This document shows, piece after piece, positions 20,989-29,095 of a DNA stretch of 35,245 nucleotides; positions within the stretch are counted from its first letter, which is position 1; each line of letters starts with the position of its first letter. The position numbers and the translations under genes are program-made. The notes beneath the pieces were generated by a model, which saw nothing but the letters and a program-made list of their open reading frames with translations, was not told the DNA's origin and made no database searches. The stretch is from a bacterium (GTDB lineage Bacteria; Krumholzibacteriota; Krumholzibacteriia; LZORAL124-64-63): NCBI GenBank assembly GCA_018829565.1, contig JAHJTW010000241.1:1-35245 (forward strand), read 5' to 3'.

Positions 20989-21600
20989 TCACCTCCGTTC
21001 GAATTCGGCCTTGATGGATCCCCAGGGGACCCGGGTCTCGGGAACGGGGCAACGGTAATCCACCGTACCGGGGATGCAGGTGAAGGGAATGGGGTCGTTG
21101 GACCCCGTCCGCAATTCACCCTGGATGCAGTCCAGATCACTGATCCCCTGCACCTCTCCCTCGAATTCCAGGACCACGATGGCTCCGGGGCCGACCATGG
21201 AGCAGCCGAGGGTTGCGGCATCCACCATGATGGTGCCGTCGACGGCGCCGGGATTCAGCCAGGTAAAGAAGTGGCTGCAACCGGCACCGGTCATGAGGCT
21301 GCCGGCACCTACCGACCAGGGAGTCAGGATGAGGGGATCATACTGGAGGACCAGGGAGAAGCCGCGCAGGTCCGTCACGGCCGCATCCACCTGCAATTCC
21401 ACGCGGTAGATCATCCCGCAGTCGAAGTTTCCCTCCTGGGGTGAAAAGCTCAGCTCCGCCGCCTGCAGGTCCGCTCCGACCGGGCTGCCCGCCACCACGG
21501 CAAGTACCGCCAGAAGTGCCGGGAAGACCCCGCCCCACGACAGGAACGGTATCCCAGGCCGGAATCGGCGCGCGGTCGTCCGGGAGATTCTATTCGACAT
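20989..21600 (-). CDS. Secreted cohesin-like protein without FlgD domain, ending VPWGSIKAEFERR
   Basis: Hydrophobic N-terminal segment; YRVELQVDAAVTDLRGFSLVLQYDPLILTPWSV cohesin-like pattern. Confidence 0.78.
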   Translation of the reverse strand: MSNRISRTTARRFRPGIPFLSWGGVFPALLAVLAVVAGSPVGADLQAAELSFSPQEGNFDCGMIYRVELQVDAAVTDLRGFSLVLQYDPLILTPWSVGAGSLMTGAGCSHFFTWLNPGAVDGTIMVDAATLGCSMVGPGAIVVLEFEGEVQGISDLDCIQGELRTGSNDPIPFTCIPGTVDYRCPVPETRVPWGSIKAEFERR

Positions 21601-21646
21601 GATATCACTCCATGTTCTGGTCTGATCGGTTGTGTCGTTCCGTTAC

Positions 21647-21676
21647 GGGGGATGGCCGCACGAGCGGCCATCCCCC
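21647..21676 (-). terminator. Perfect 13-bp hairpin 9 nt past the stop of the 21686..25843 gene
   Basis: GGGGGATGGCCGC-ACGA-GCGGCCATCCCCC; no U-tract. Confidence 0.6.
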
Positions 21677-21685
21677 TTGCCGATG

Positions 21686-24600
21686 TTACTTCAACAAGGT
21701 GATCTGCCTGCTCATGGTCCTGTCCGGAGCCGAGAAACGGACCAGATAGATGCCGGAAGCCACGCTCCTGCCCTCGGCATCGATACCGTTCCATTCCACG
21801 GATTTCCGGCCCGCGGTCATTTCCTCGTTGATCAGGGTCGCGACCAGCTGCCCCCTGAGGGTGTAGACGCTGACGTTGACCTGTCCGTCCCGCGCCACCA
21901 CGAAGGAGATCTGGGTCTTGGGGTTGAACGGATTGGGGACATTCCCCTCCAGGATGCTCACCGCCGGGAGATCCTGCCGGGTAATACTTCCGGAGGAGCC
22001 TTCCAGCAGAACCTCGGCATTCTCCTTGTCCCTGGCGATGATGTCACCGAAGCCGAGGCCGGGCTCGCCCTGGGCCACCACCCGGAACTGGATCGTGGCC
22101 AGGATGCCCTCGCCGGAAATACCCGCATCCCTGACGCCGAACAGGGCGGCGTCGACGGTGCCGGGCTCGGGGGAAAGGACCATGGTCAGGCCTCCCTGCT
22201 GTTCCAGCAGGTTGCCCGGGACCATGCCCACCGGCTCGACCACCGAGGGATCCCACTCCACGGGAACGCTGAGGCCCTGGATGGTCCCGTCGCCGGTCAT
22301 ACGCAATGCCACCGAGAAGACCTCTCCGAGGCCCGGTACCGGATCAACCGTCATGTCGACGAGATTGAAGCCGGCAGGGGCCGGGTGGCCGAAGCTCTTG
22401 CTGACCTGACCGTAATTGATGGCGAACATCATAAGGTCCTCGAACTGGACCTTGTTGTCCGTCGTCGGCCGTGCGTCCACACTCCAGTCGGTGGTGGGTC
22501 CGACATCCAGGTAGTTCAGCGGATCCCCGTAGACCAGGAGCGCACCGTAGTTGAAGCCCAGGTGGGAGATGTCGCTGGTGTTCACCAGGTTGTCACCTGA
22601 ACCGGGCGTGGACGTATCGTGCACGTCCCCCAGATGGTAGTTCAGGGTGCCGTCGGTGAGACCCGAAGCCGCGGATACGTTCCCGCAGGTATCGGTCACG
22701 TAGGCGGCATAGTAGTAGAAGTCGCGGGTTGCAGGTTCATCCACGTAGGAGGTCGTGGTCGCGGCCACGGTGGCCACCGAGGTCCACCCGTTGGCGAGGG
22801 TGACCGGCGCCGCAGGCACCGCTCCGGTTCCGTCGTCGTACTCGGGATAGTCGCCGTAACCCTTGCGGAAGATCTCGATGGTCGCGGCGTCACCGCCGGG
22901 GGCGGTCCAGCTCAGACCGATCTTGGTCGTGCCGTCGCTGTCGTTGCCCGTCTTGATCTGGGCTGCCGCCAGACCGGCCAGGACCGGCGGACTGGTCAGA
23001 TCGATGGTCACCTCGGCCGGTGCGCCGGGCAGGCCGGGCAGCGGCAGGTTGTTGCAGTCGCGAACGATCACGCTGGTGACCGTGACCAGACCCACCGCAT
23101 CGGCGGTCACACCGGAGGCCAGGGTCACGTCCACCGTGAAGAGTTCCCCGCCTGCGGTCGGCCCGCAGGGCACGCCCAGGATGGCCTGGTCCACCGTGAA
23201 GGAACCGCCTCCGTTGTCGAGGATCTGGTAGTTCAGATTGCTGTAGCCCGCCGCCCAGGAGCCCGTCCCGGTGGACACGTTGATGTCGCTGAGAGCCGCC
23301 GGCGTACAGAGCGCCAGTTCCGGGCTGAGCTGGAAGGTGACGCTGATGCCCCGGGACGGGGTGGCGTCGGTGCGGTTGAAGACCACCGGAACGGTCACGC
23401 AGGGATTCCCCGGAGTGACGCAGCCCGAAGGATCCAGCGCTGCGACGTTGTTGTTCCCGTACTGGTCGCAGTTCCCGCCGACACCGTCCAGCCACGGCCA
23501 GAAGATGATGGCGTCACCCACATCGGCCCCGGAAGAGGGGTTGCTGAGGTGGTTCGGACCGTCGACATGGCCCCACCAGTTGCAGCTGGCCGGGGCGATG
23601 CCCGTGCCCTGGTTCAGCATGGCCAGGGCGCCGGTCTGCTGCCCGCCGTCCAGGAACTGGTTGTTCTGGACGGTGATGGTCGTGGCATCGATGCCGGTCA
23701 GGATCCGCAACCCCTGGGCCAGTTCGGCCGGAGCGGCGAATCCGTTGGTGTGGAATGTGTTGTCCTCGATGAGCACGTTCTGGCTGGGCGTCAGGCTGTA
23801 GGAATTGCCCCACAGCATGAGCGAATAGGACGGATAGCCGGCATGGGGAGACGGCCCGGTATCCTCGAAGGTGTTGCCTTTGATGAGACCGTTCAGCAGG
23901 CCGACCTGGCCGTTGGTGTACCCGTTGTTGCGGAAGGTGTTGTAGCTGATCTCGGAGTTCTTGAACTGGGAACTGAGATTGATTGAAGCTCCGTCGAACA
24001 GGTTGTAAGTCATCAGCATGTTGTCGCTGTTGTAGACCTTGTTGCCTGCGAAGATTGCGCCGCCGGCAAGGTCGTTGTTGCTGATGACCAGGTCATCGAA
24101 GACATCGGAGCCGTCAAAATGGGCAATGGCATTGGAACCGGTCATCCCGGAGGCATCGATGTCGTTCTGGTTGATCAGGACTCCCGGGGCCGTGGTGTTG
24201 AACCAGAAAGCCGCCTGGGCCACCCCGTCGATGATGCAGTTCTCGACCTTCAGGCCCGCGCCTCCGCTCTCGCAGCGGATGAGCTGGCCCGCGGAGCCGC
24301 TTCCGGTGAGGTGGAAGCCGTCGATGACCACGCCTGCCGTCCTGATGTCCAGCAGGTTGCCCGAGGAGACGGTGAGTACGGACTCCGAGGCCGTCCTGCC
24401 GCGGGCGTCCACTCCCGCCTGGGCGCCCAGGAGGTTGACCGCCGCGGTGATCACGATGTTGCCGGAATAGTTACCCGGCATGACGTTCACGGTCGATCCG
24501 GACACGGCGGCGATACCGTCCTGGACGTTGTCGAACGCATCGTAACCCCAGACCAGGCTGGTGCCGTTGGCGGTGTTGTAGACGTCGACTGCGGCCTGAT

Positions 24601-25843
24601 CGACGAAATCGTCATCGACCACCACATCGGTGGGGGCCTCCCCGTAGTACAGGGCGGCACAGTTCTCCCCACCCTCTTCGGGATAGTGGTTGAGGGAGCT
24701 GTAGACCCAGCCCCCGCTCGAGGCCTGCTGGGTGGCGCCGATCCAGTAGGCCATCTTGTTGATCTCGTACTGGTAGGTGGCCTGGTCATAGCCCGCCAGC
24801 GTGAGAACGGAGTAGGCCGTGGATTGCCAGTCGGCGTCGAATCCGCCGTAGGAATAGCTCACCGAACCATCCGAGGCCTGGCTGGCCAGCAGGATGTTGA
24901 GCAGGCCCGGGATCTCGGCGGTGTGGGATCCCGAGGCCGCGAAGGCATCGATCAGGCCGGTGATCCCCAGGTTGTACCAGTAGAAGTTCTTGTCCGTGTA
25001 GGTGGGATCGTAGCCCTGGTCGTCGATGACATCGAAAAGGCCGGGGTTGTCGTTGAATGAATCCTGCCAGAGGACCTCGGCGATGTCGTCGGCGTCGGCG
25101 TCGTAGCCGTTGCCGGGATACCGGGCGTCCAGCATGGTGGCGATGACGGCATAGATGCCGACATCCCAGCCGATGATGCCGTTGGGATAGCCCTGGGTGA
25201 CGCCCCGGACATCGCGAATGTACTGGGCCAGAGCCGTGGCCGAGCCATAAGTCGTGATCCGGCCATCGTACTTGGCCCGGGCGGCGTCCATGAAGGCCGT
25301 GCCCAAAACCCCGGGCAGGTCGTTGTACTTCATCAGGAAGACCATGTCGCCGCCGGAACGGATGTTCGGATCGGCGGCCATGGTAGCGGCGGCGTCGTCC
25401 AGCGCCGTCTTGTAGGTGCCGTCTCCGGTGGCGAGGTAGGCGTAGTAGAGCCCCTGGGCGGTGGCTCCATAGATGTTGCTCGGGCTGACCGCGGTACTGT
25501 GCGTGAAGGCGGGGTCGGTCATTACCCAGTCCCAGCCCCCGTCGTCCGGATCGTCCGGAGTCTCATCGACCCCGTCGACCCCGTTGCCTGCGTTGTCCTC
25601 GGTGGCATCCGCCTGAGCATGCTTCAGGTAGTCGGCACCGGCGGCAAGGGCCGCGGCGAAGTCCACCAGTTCACCCGGATCCTTGGAAGGATCCAGAACT
25701 TCGCGGACCGGCTTGATGACCGGGTTCGCGTTCCCGTCGAAAGGTGTTGCGGGGACGCCGGCCCAGGTCGATCCTGCAAGGATCAACAGGCACGGGACCA
25801 GGAACAGGATTGACCATCGGAAAAAATTAGGATGAGTTTTCAT
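21686..25843 (-). CDS. Large secreted protein (1385 aa): alpha-toroid-like N-terminus, beta-helix, cohesin-like, FN3-like, dockerin-like, cohesin-like, FlgD-type sorting domain
   Basis: MKTHPNFFRWSILFLVPCLLILAGSTWA signal; VVIDGFHLTGSG... beta-helix; YPEYDD FN3-like; LDVGPTTDWS...FEDLMMFAINYG dockerin-like; NPFNPKTQISFVV...GIYLVRFSAPDRTMSRQITLLK. Confidence 0.88.
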   Translation of the reverse strand: MKTHPNFFRWSILFLVPCLLILAGSTWAGVPATPFDGNANPVIKPVREVLDPSKDPGELVDFAAALAAGADYLKHAQADATEDNAGNGVDGVDETPDDPDDGGWDWVMTDPAFTHSTAVSPSNIYGATAQGLYYAYLATGDGTYKTALDDAAATMAADPNIRSGGDMVFLMKYNDLPGVLGTAFMDAARAKYDGRITTYGSATALAQYIRDVRGVTQGYPNGIIGWDVGIYAVIATMLDARYPGNGYDADADDIAEVLWQDSFNDNPGLFDVIDDQGYDPTYTDKNFYWYNLGITGLIDAFAASGSHTAEIPGLLNILLASQASDGSVSYSYGGFDADWQSTAYSVLTLAGYDQATYQYEINKMAYWIGATQQASSGGWVYSSLNHYPEEGGENCAALYYGEAPTDVVVDDDFVDQAAVDVYNTANGTSLVWGYDAFDNVQDGIAAVSGSTVNVMPGNYSGNIVITAAVNLLGAQAGVDARGRTASESVLTVSSGNLLDIRTAGVVIDGFHLTGSGSAGQLIRCESGGAGLKVENCIIDGVAQAAFWFNTTAPGVLINQNDIDASGMTGSNAIAHFDGSDVFDDLVISNNDLAGGAIFAGNKVYNSDNMLMTYNLFDGASINLSSQFKNSEISYNTFRNNGYTNGQVGLLNGLIKGNTFEDTGPSPHAGYPSYSLMLWGNSYSLTPSQNVLIEDNTFHTNGFAAPAELAQGLRILTGIDATTITVQNNQFLDGGQQTGALAMLNQGTGIAPASCNWWGHVDGPNHLSNPSSGADVGDAIIFWPWLDGVGGNCDQYGNNNVAALDPSGCVTPGNPCVTVPVVFNRTDATPSRGISVTFQLSPELALCTPAALSDINVSTGTGSWAAGYSNLNYQILDNGGGSFTVDQAILGVPCGPTAGGELFTVDVTLASGVTADAVGLVTVTSVIVRDCNNLPLPGLPGAPAEVTIDLTSPPVLAGLAAAQIKTGNDSDGTTKIGLSWTAPGGDAATIEIFRKGYGDYPEYDDGTGAVPAAPVTLANGWTSVATVAATTTSYVDEPATRDFYYYAAYVTDTCGNVSAASGLTDGTLNYHLGDVHDTSTPGSGDNLVNTSDISHLGFNYGALLVYGDPLNYLDVGPTTDWSVDARPTTDNKVQFEDLMMFAINYGQVSKSFGHPAPAGFNLVDMTVDPVPGLGEVFSVALRMTGDGTIQGLSVPVEWDPSVVEPVGMVPGNLLEQQGGLTMVLSPEPGTVDAALFGVRDAGISGEGILATIQFRVVAQGEPGLGFGDIIARDKENAEVLLEGSSGSITRQDLPAVSILEGNVPNPFNPKTQISFVVARDGQVNVSVYTLRGQLVATLINEEMTAGRKSVEWNGIDAEGRSVASGIYLVRFSAPDRTMSRQITLLK

Positions 25844-25953
25844 GGCTTTCCCCCTGGAAAAGAGTTCAAAATCGTGTTTCCCACCCAATGATAGGTCCTG
25901 TGGTAAATCACCTCCTCACTAGAATGCCCCCATCCGGGGTTGGCTAGTGCCAT
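25840..25953 (-). CDS. Candidate 37-aa upstream ORF overlapping the main start codon (ATGA)
   Basis: ATG at 25953: MALANPGWGHSSEEVIYHRTYHWVGNTILNSFPGGKP*, with TGA sharing bases with the ATG at 25843. No clear SD. Confidence 0.25.
   Translation of the reverse strand: MALANPGWGHSSEEVIYHRTYHWVGNTILNSFPGGKP
25917..25949 (-). other. Nested hairpin in the 5' leader of the 1385-aa protein gene
   Basis: Minus strand: CACTAG-CCAA-CCCC-GGAT-GGGG-GCATT-CTAGTG, followed directly by AGGAGGTGATT. Confidence 0.45.
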
Positions 25954-26094
25954 CGCAGAAAAAGCAGCATGGCCGTTTCTCTGAAATGCCTGGCGAAAGG
26001 AGATTTCCAGTGGGCGAGGAAAAATCTGGAAAATAATCCATAAAACGGCCCCGGCGGGCGATGTTGGGCCGGGAACCTTAATTTGATCGTCTGG

Positions 26095-26123
26095 ATTCTA
26101 GCAAAAAAAACATTTTCAATCAA
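26095..26123 (-). promoter_or_regulatory. Sigma70-type promoter for the 1385-aa protein gene
   Basis: Minus strand TTGATT, 17-nt spacer, TAGAAT; implies a ~245-nt leader. Confidence 0.6.
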
Positions 26124-26165
26124 GAAACAACAAAAAAAATCTCAATCATCACATCATCCATCGCA

Positions 26166-28019
26166 TCAAGGTAGGTACCTGTCCCTCCACATCTCGAAGA
26201 CAAGGAGCGTCAGGACCGCCGGCCCGGCCCGGTCGTCCCCCTTGAAGTAGGCATCCACGGACTTCCCGACGAAGTCGGGATCGAAGAGCCCCGCCTCCCG
26301 GAGGCGGCCGCGGTCCAGGTAGCGGTCCGTGAGGCTCCGCAGGGGAGCCAGGTCGAAGGAGCGGAAGTCGAAGATGAAGCCCCGCTTGCGCCCGCGCCAG
26401 ACCTCGGGAGGGACGTACCGCTCCAGCAGCCGGGTATGCAGGTACTTGCCGTAACCCTTGCCCCGGATCTTGAAGCGGGTCGGCAGGGCGCAGATGAAGT
26501 CCACCAGGTCGCGGTCGTAGTAGGGGCAGATCTGCTCGACGCCCACGGCGTTGTGGATGGCCCCCGACTTCAGCAGCACCCCGTGCATCACGAAGTAGAG
26601 GGCGAAGCCCATGCGCAGGCGCTCGTAGAGGGGGATGTCCCGGCGGTCCCGGAGGTAGCGATGCACGGCGAAGGTCTCCGGCGGCACCGGCCGGCCCAGC
26701 AGGCGCTCCAGGTCCCTGCTCTTGAGCTTCTTGTGGAACACCCAGGAGAACTCCGGCTGGGTCAGCAGCTCGGCGATCTGCCGGGACGGGGTGCTGAGTC
26801 CCAGCCCCAGTGTCCTGTCCAGGCGATCGGCCACCAGGGCCAGGGGCATCCTCACCAGGTAGGGCACCCAGCGGTAGAGCTGATACCAGGGCCGCAGATC
26901 CCAGTTGCCGTAAAGGCCATCAGGGCCGTCGCCGGCGAAGATCTCGGTGAACTCCCGCCCCACCTCCCGGGTGATGACCAGGTTGGGGATGGCGGACAGG
27001 TCGGCCATGGGCTGGCCGAAGATGTCGGGCAACTGCTCCAGGGACTCGTAGCAGTCATCCTTGGTCATGTAGACGCAGCGGTGATCGCCGAGCCCCAGGA
27101 ACCCGGCCATCTTCCGGGCGCCCGGCACCTCGTCGTGCCGCGGATGCTCAGACCCCAGGGTGAAGGCCACCAGTTCGCCGTCCCAGTGCCGACGCAGGCT
27201 CGCCGCCAGGAGCCCGGTGTCCAGCCCGCTGCTGAGGTAAACCGCCAGGCGTTCGGACCCGGCGGGGATCCTGTCCAGGATCGCGGCCGAGCTCAGCTTC
27301 TCGAGTTCGTCGAGGAGTTCGTTTTCCGTCCTGCCCTCGACATCGGCGAAGGCCCAGCGGTCCCCGATGACCTGATGGTAGAAGGACCGGTGGATCTCGC
27401 CCCGCTCCCAGGCGAGGAACTCGCCCACGCTCAGGCTGGAGACGTCCTTGTAGATCGTCAGCGGAGGATGGATGTAGCCGAAGGACAGGTACTCGGTCAG
27501 CCCCTCGTCCGAAAGCGACAGCGGGCACAGGCCGGATCCGGCCAGCGCCCCGAGATCCGAGGAGAAGACGAGGCTCCCGCCGGATTCCGCGACGAACAGG
27601 CGCTTCAGCCCGTAGGGATCGGCGGCGAGGAAGAGGACCTGCTCCAGGGTGTCGTAGATGGCCAGGGCGAACGAGCCTCGCAGGAACTTCAGGGGCGGCG
27701 CGCCGTGGTGCACATAGGCCGACAGCAGGACCTCCCCGATCGACTCGCCTTCGGCCCTGAACCCATGTCCGGCCAGGTGCTTGGCAAGACGATGGGCGGC
27801 GACCGGTCGCCCGTCCCATAGGCAGACGTGACGGCCATCATCGGATCGGTGGCATCGACCCCCTTCCTGGCTGTAAAGAACGGCGCCGGATGACCTCACG
27901 GTCCCAGGGCTGGAAGGGCGCGCACGGGACGGTCCTTCTGCGATGCCTGCCCAGGGTGGCGACCAATCACAGGGAATTCCGTCGGCGGCAGGCCCGACGA
28001 CCCCGAATATCCTGCCCAA
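26166..28019 (-). CDS. Asparagine synthase-like protein lacking the N-terminal Cys nucleophile
   Basis: AAGGAGG SD then TTG start: M-GRIFGVVG; FLRGSFALAIYDTLEQVLFLAADPYGLKRLFV; YLSSGLDTGLLAASL PP-loop; FAGDGPDGLYGNW; GRKRGFIFDF. Confidence 0.85.
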   Translation of the reverse strand: MGRIFGVVGPAADGIPCDWSPPWAGIAEGPSRARPSSPGTVRSSGAVLYSQEGGRCHRSDDGRHVCLWDGRPVAAHRLAKHLAGHGFRAEGESIGEVLLSAYVHHGAPPLKFLRGSFALAIYDTLEQVLFLAADPYGLKRLFVAESGGSLVFSSDLGALAGSGLCPLSLSDEGLTEYLSFGYIHPPLTIYKDVSSLSVGEFLAWERGEIHRSFYHQVIGDRWAFADVEGRTENELLDELEKLSSAAILDRIPAGSERLAVYLSSGLDTGLLAASLRRHWDGELVAFTLGSEHPRHDEVPGARKMAGFLGLGDHRCVYMTKDDCYESLEQLPDIFGQPMADLSAIPNLVITREVGREFTEIFAGDGPDGLYGNWDLRPWYQLYRWVPYLVRMPLALVADRLDRTLGLGLSTPSRQIAELLTQPEFSWVFHKKLKSRDLERLLGRPVPPETFAVHRYLRDRRDIPLYERLRMGFALYFVMHGVLLKSGAIHNAVGVEQICPYYDRDLVDFICALPTRFKIRGKGYGKYLHTRLLERYVPPEVWRGRKRGFIFDFRSFDLAPLRSLTDRYLDRGRLREAGLFDPDFVGKSVDAYFKGDDRAGPAVLTLLVFEMWRDRYLP

Positions 28020-28301
28020 GCGGAATGCTCCTCCTTGAAGGCCGGGATTCAATCCGGCAAAATCCTGGAATCCCTGCCCAGGACCAAAACCCACCGGAAC
28101 GGTTTGATCCGCCCGCTCCAAGACCTTGGCACTGTGCCTGTTCGGGGCCTACTCGTCAATCCGCATTATTGCAATTTCCTGGATTTTTTTCAAAAAGTAT
28201 GTTAGAATAACAAAAAGGCGGAAATTGTCCGTTGCGCCCCTCCTTCAATTTGTTTTGATTTGGGGGGTTCGATTCTCAAACTGTGGGACTGGAGGATGGG
28301 T

Positions 28302-29042
28302 ATGAAAATTATGAGAACGGCTCTGATGTCGATGGCCTTGATCCTGATCGCCGGCCAGGGGTTGGCCCAGATGGACTTCGATCTGGTCAAGGTTCCCGAC
28401 GGAGACATGCTTCCTTTGAACTTCACCACCGACAAGGAATGCCCTGAAAAGGCCGTGTGCTGCCGCGTCGGCAACCGCAACGACTGGGGTTACACGATCG
28501 AGAACTTCGTCTCGGGCGGCGAGACCTACAGCTACATGTGGGAAGTCCTGCCCACCTGCGGTTTCGAGACCGGCTTCTACGCCTTCACCGCCGGCATGGC
28601 CCTGAACTTCGGCCCCGAGGACGTCCCGGTGACCCTCGAGGTCAGCGCCGCCTTCGAGGAGACCCATCTCGATGGCGGACAGCTGAAGCCAGGCCCGGTG
28701 ATCTGCGAATCCCCCATCTACTCGGGCACCGTCACCGAGCCCGGTTACTACCGGCTGATCATCCCCCTGAAGTCGGCCAACTGCGCGTGCGCCGAGTTCG
28801 GCTGGTACTACGCGGCGTCCATCACCTTCCACAACCGGTTCGAGAACAAGCCCGACCTGATCGTGGACTACTTCCCCGTGGGCGGCACCAGCTGGATCGA
28901 CCAGGGCAACGGCTACTACGACCTGCAGCAGTCCTACGAACTGCCGGGCGAAGTCAAACTCCTGGCCAAGGTCGATGCCTGCTCGACCCCGGTGGCCGAC
29001 GACCAGCAGTCGTTCGGCAGCCTGAAGGCGCTGTTCCGGTAA
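28302..29042 (+). CDS. Secreted Cys-containing protein of unknown function ending SFGSLKALFR
   Basis: SD GGAGG; signal peptide MKIMRTALMSMALILIAGQGLAQ; Cys motifs CPEKAVCC and NCACAEFGWYY. Confidence 0.8.
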   Translation: MKIMRTALMSMALILIAGQGLAQMDFDLVKVPDGDMLPLNFTTDKECPEKAVCCRVGNRNDWGYTIENFVSGGETYSYMWEVLPTCGFETGFYAFTAGMALNFGPEDVPVTLEVSAAFEETHLDGGQLKPGPVICESPIYSGTVTEPGYYRLIIPLKSANCACAEFGWYYAASITFHNRFENKPDLIVDYFPVGGTSWIDQGNGYYDLQQSYELPGEVKLLAKVDACSTPVADDQQSFGSLKALFR

Positions 29043-29065
29043 TCAGGACCACAGCGTGAGGATCG

Positions 29066-29095
29066 CGAAGGGCCTGGGGCAACCCGGGTCCTTCG
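29066..29095 (+). terminator. GNRA-capped hairpin downstream of the 28302..29042 gene
   Basis: CGAAGGGCCTGGG-GCAA-CCCGGGTCCTTCG: 13-bp stem with two G-U wobbles on the plus strand (A-C mismatches on minus). Confidence 0.6.

Noticed and set aside
25840-26100. c-di-GMP-I (GEMM) or other known riboswitch in the leader
   Set aside because: The conserved GEMM core (AGGGCAAACC / GGGACGCAAAGCC) is absent and no other class was recognised; left as an unclassified structured leader.
27890-28210. Plus-strand 106-aa ORF near the Asn-synthase-like gene, considered as a RiPP precursor
   Set aside because: Mostly antisense to the synthase 5' end, no leader/core organisation or SD.
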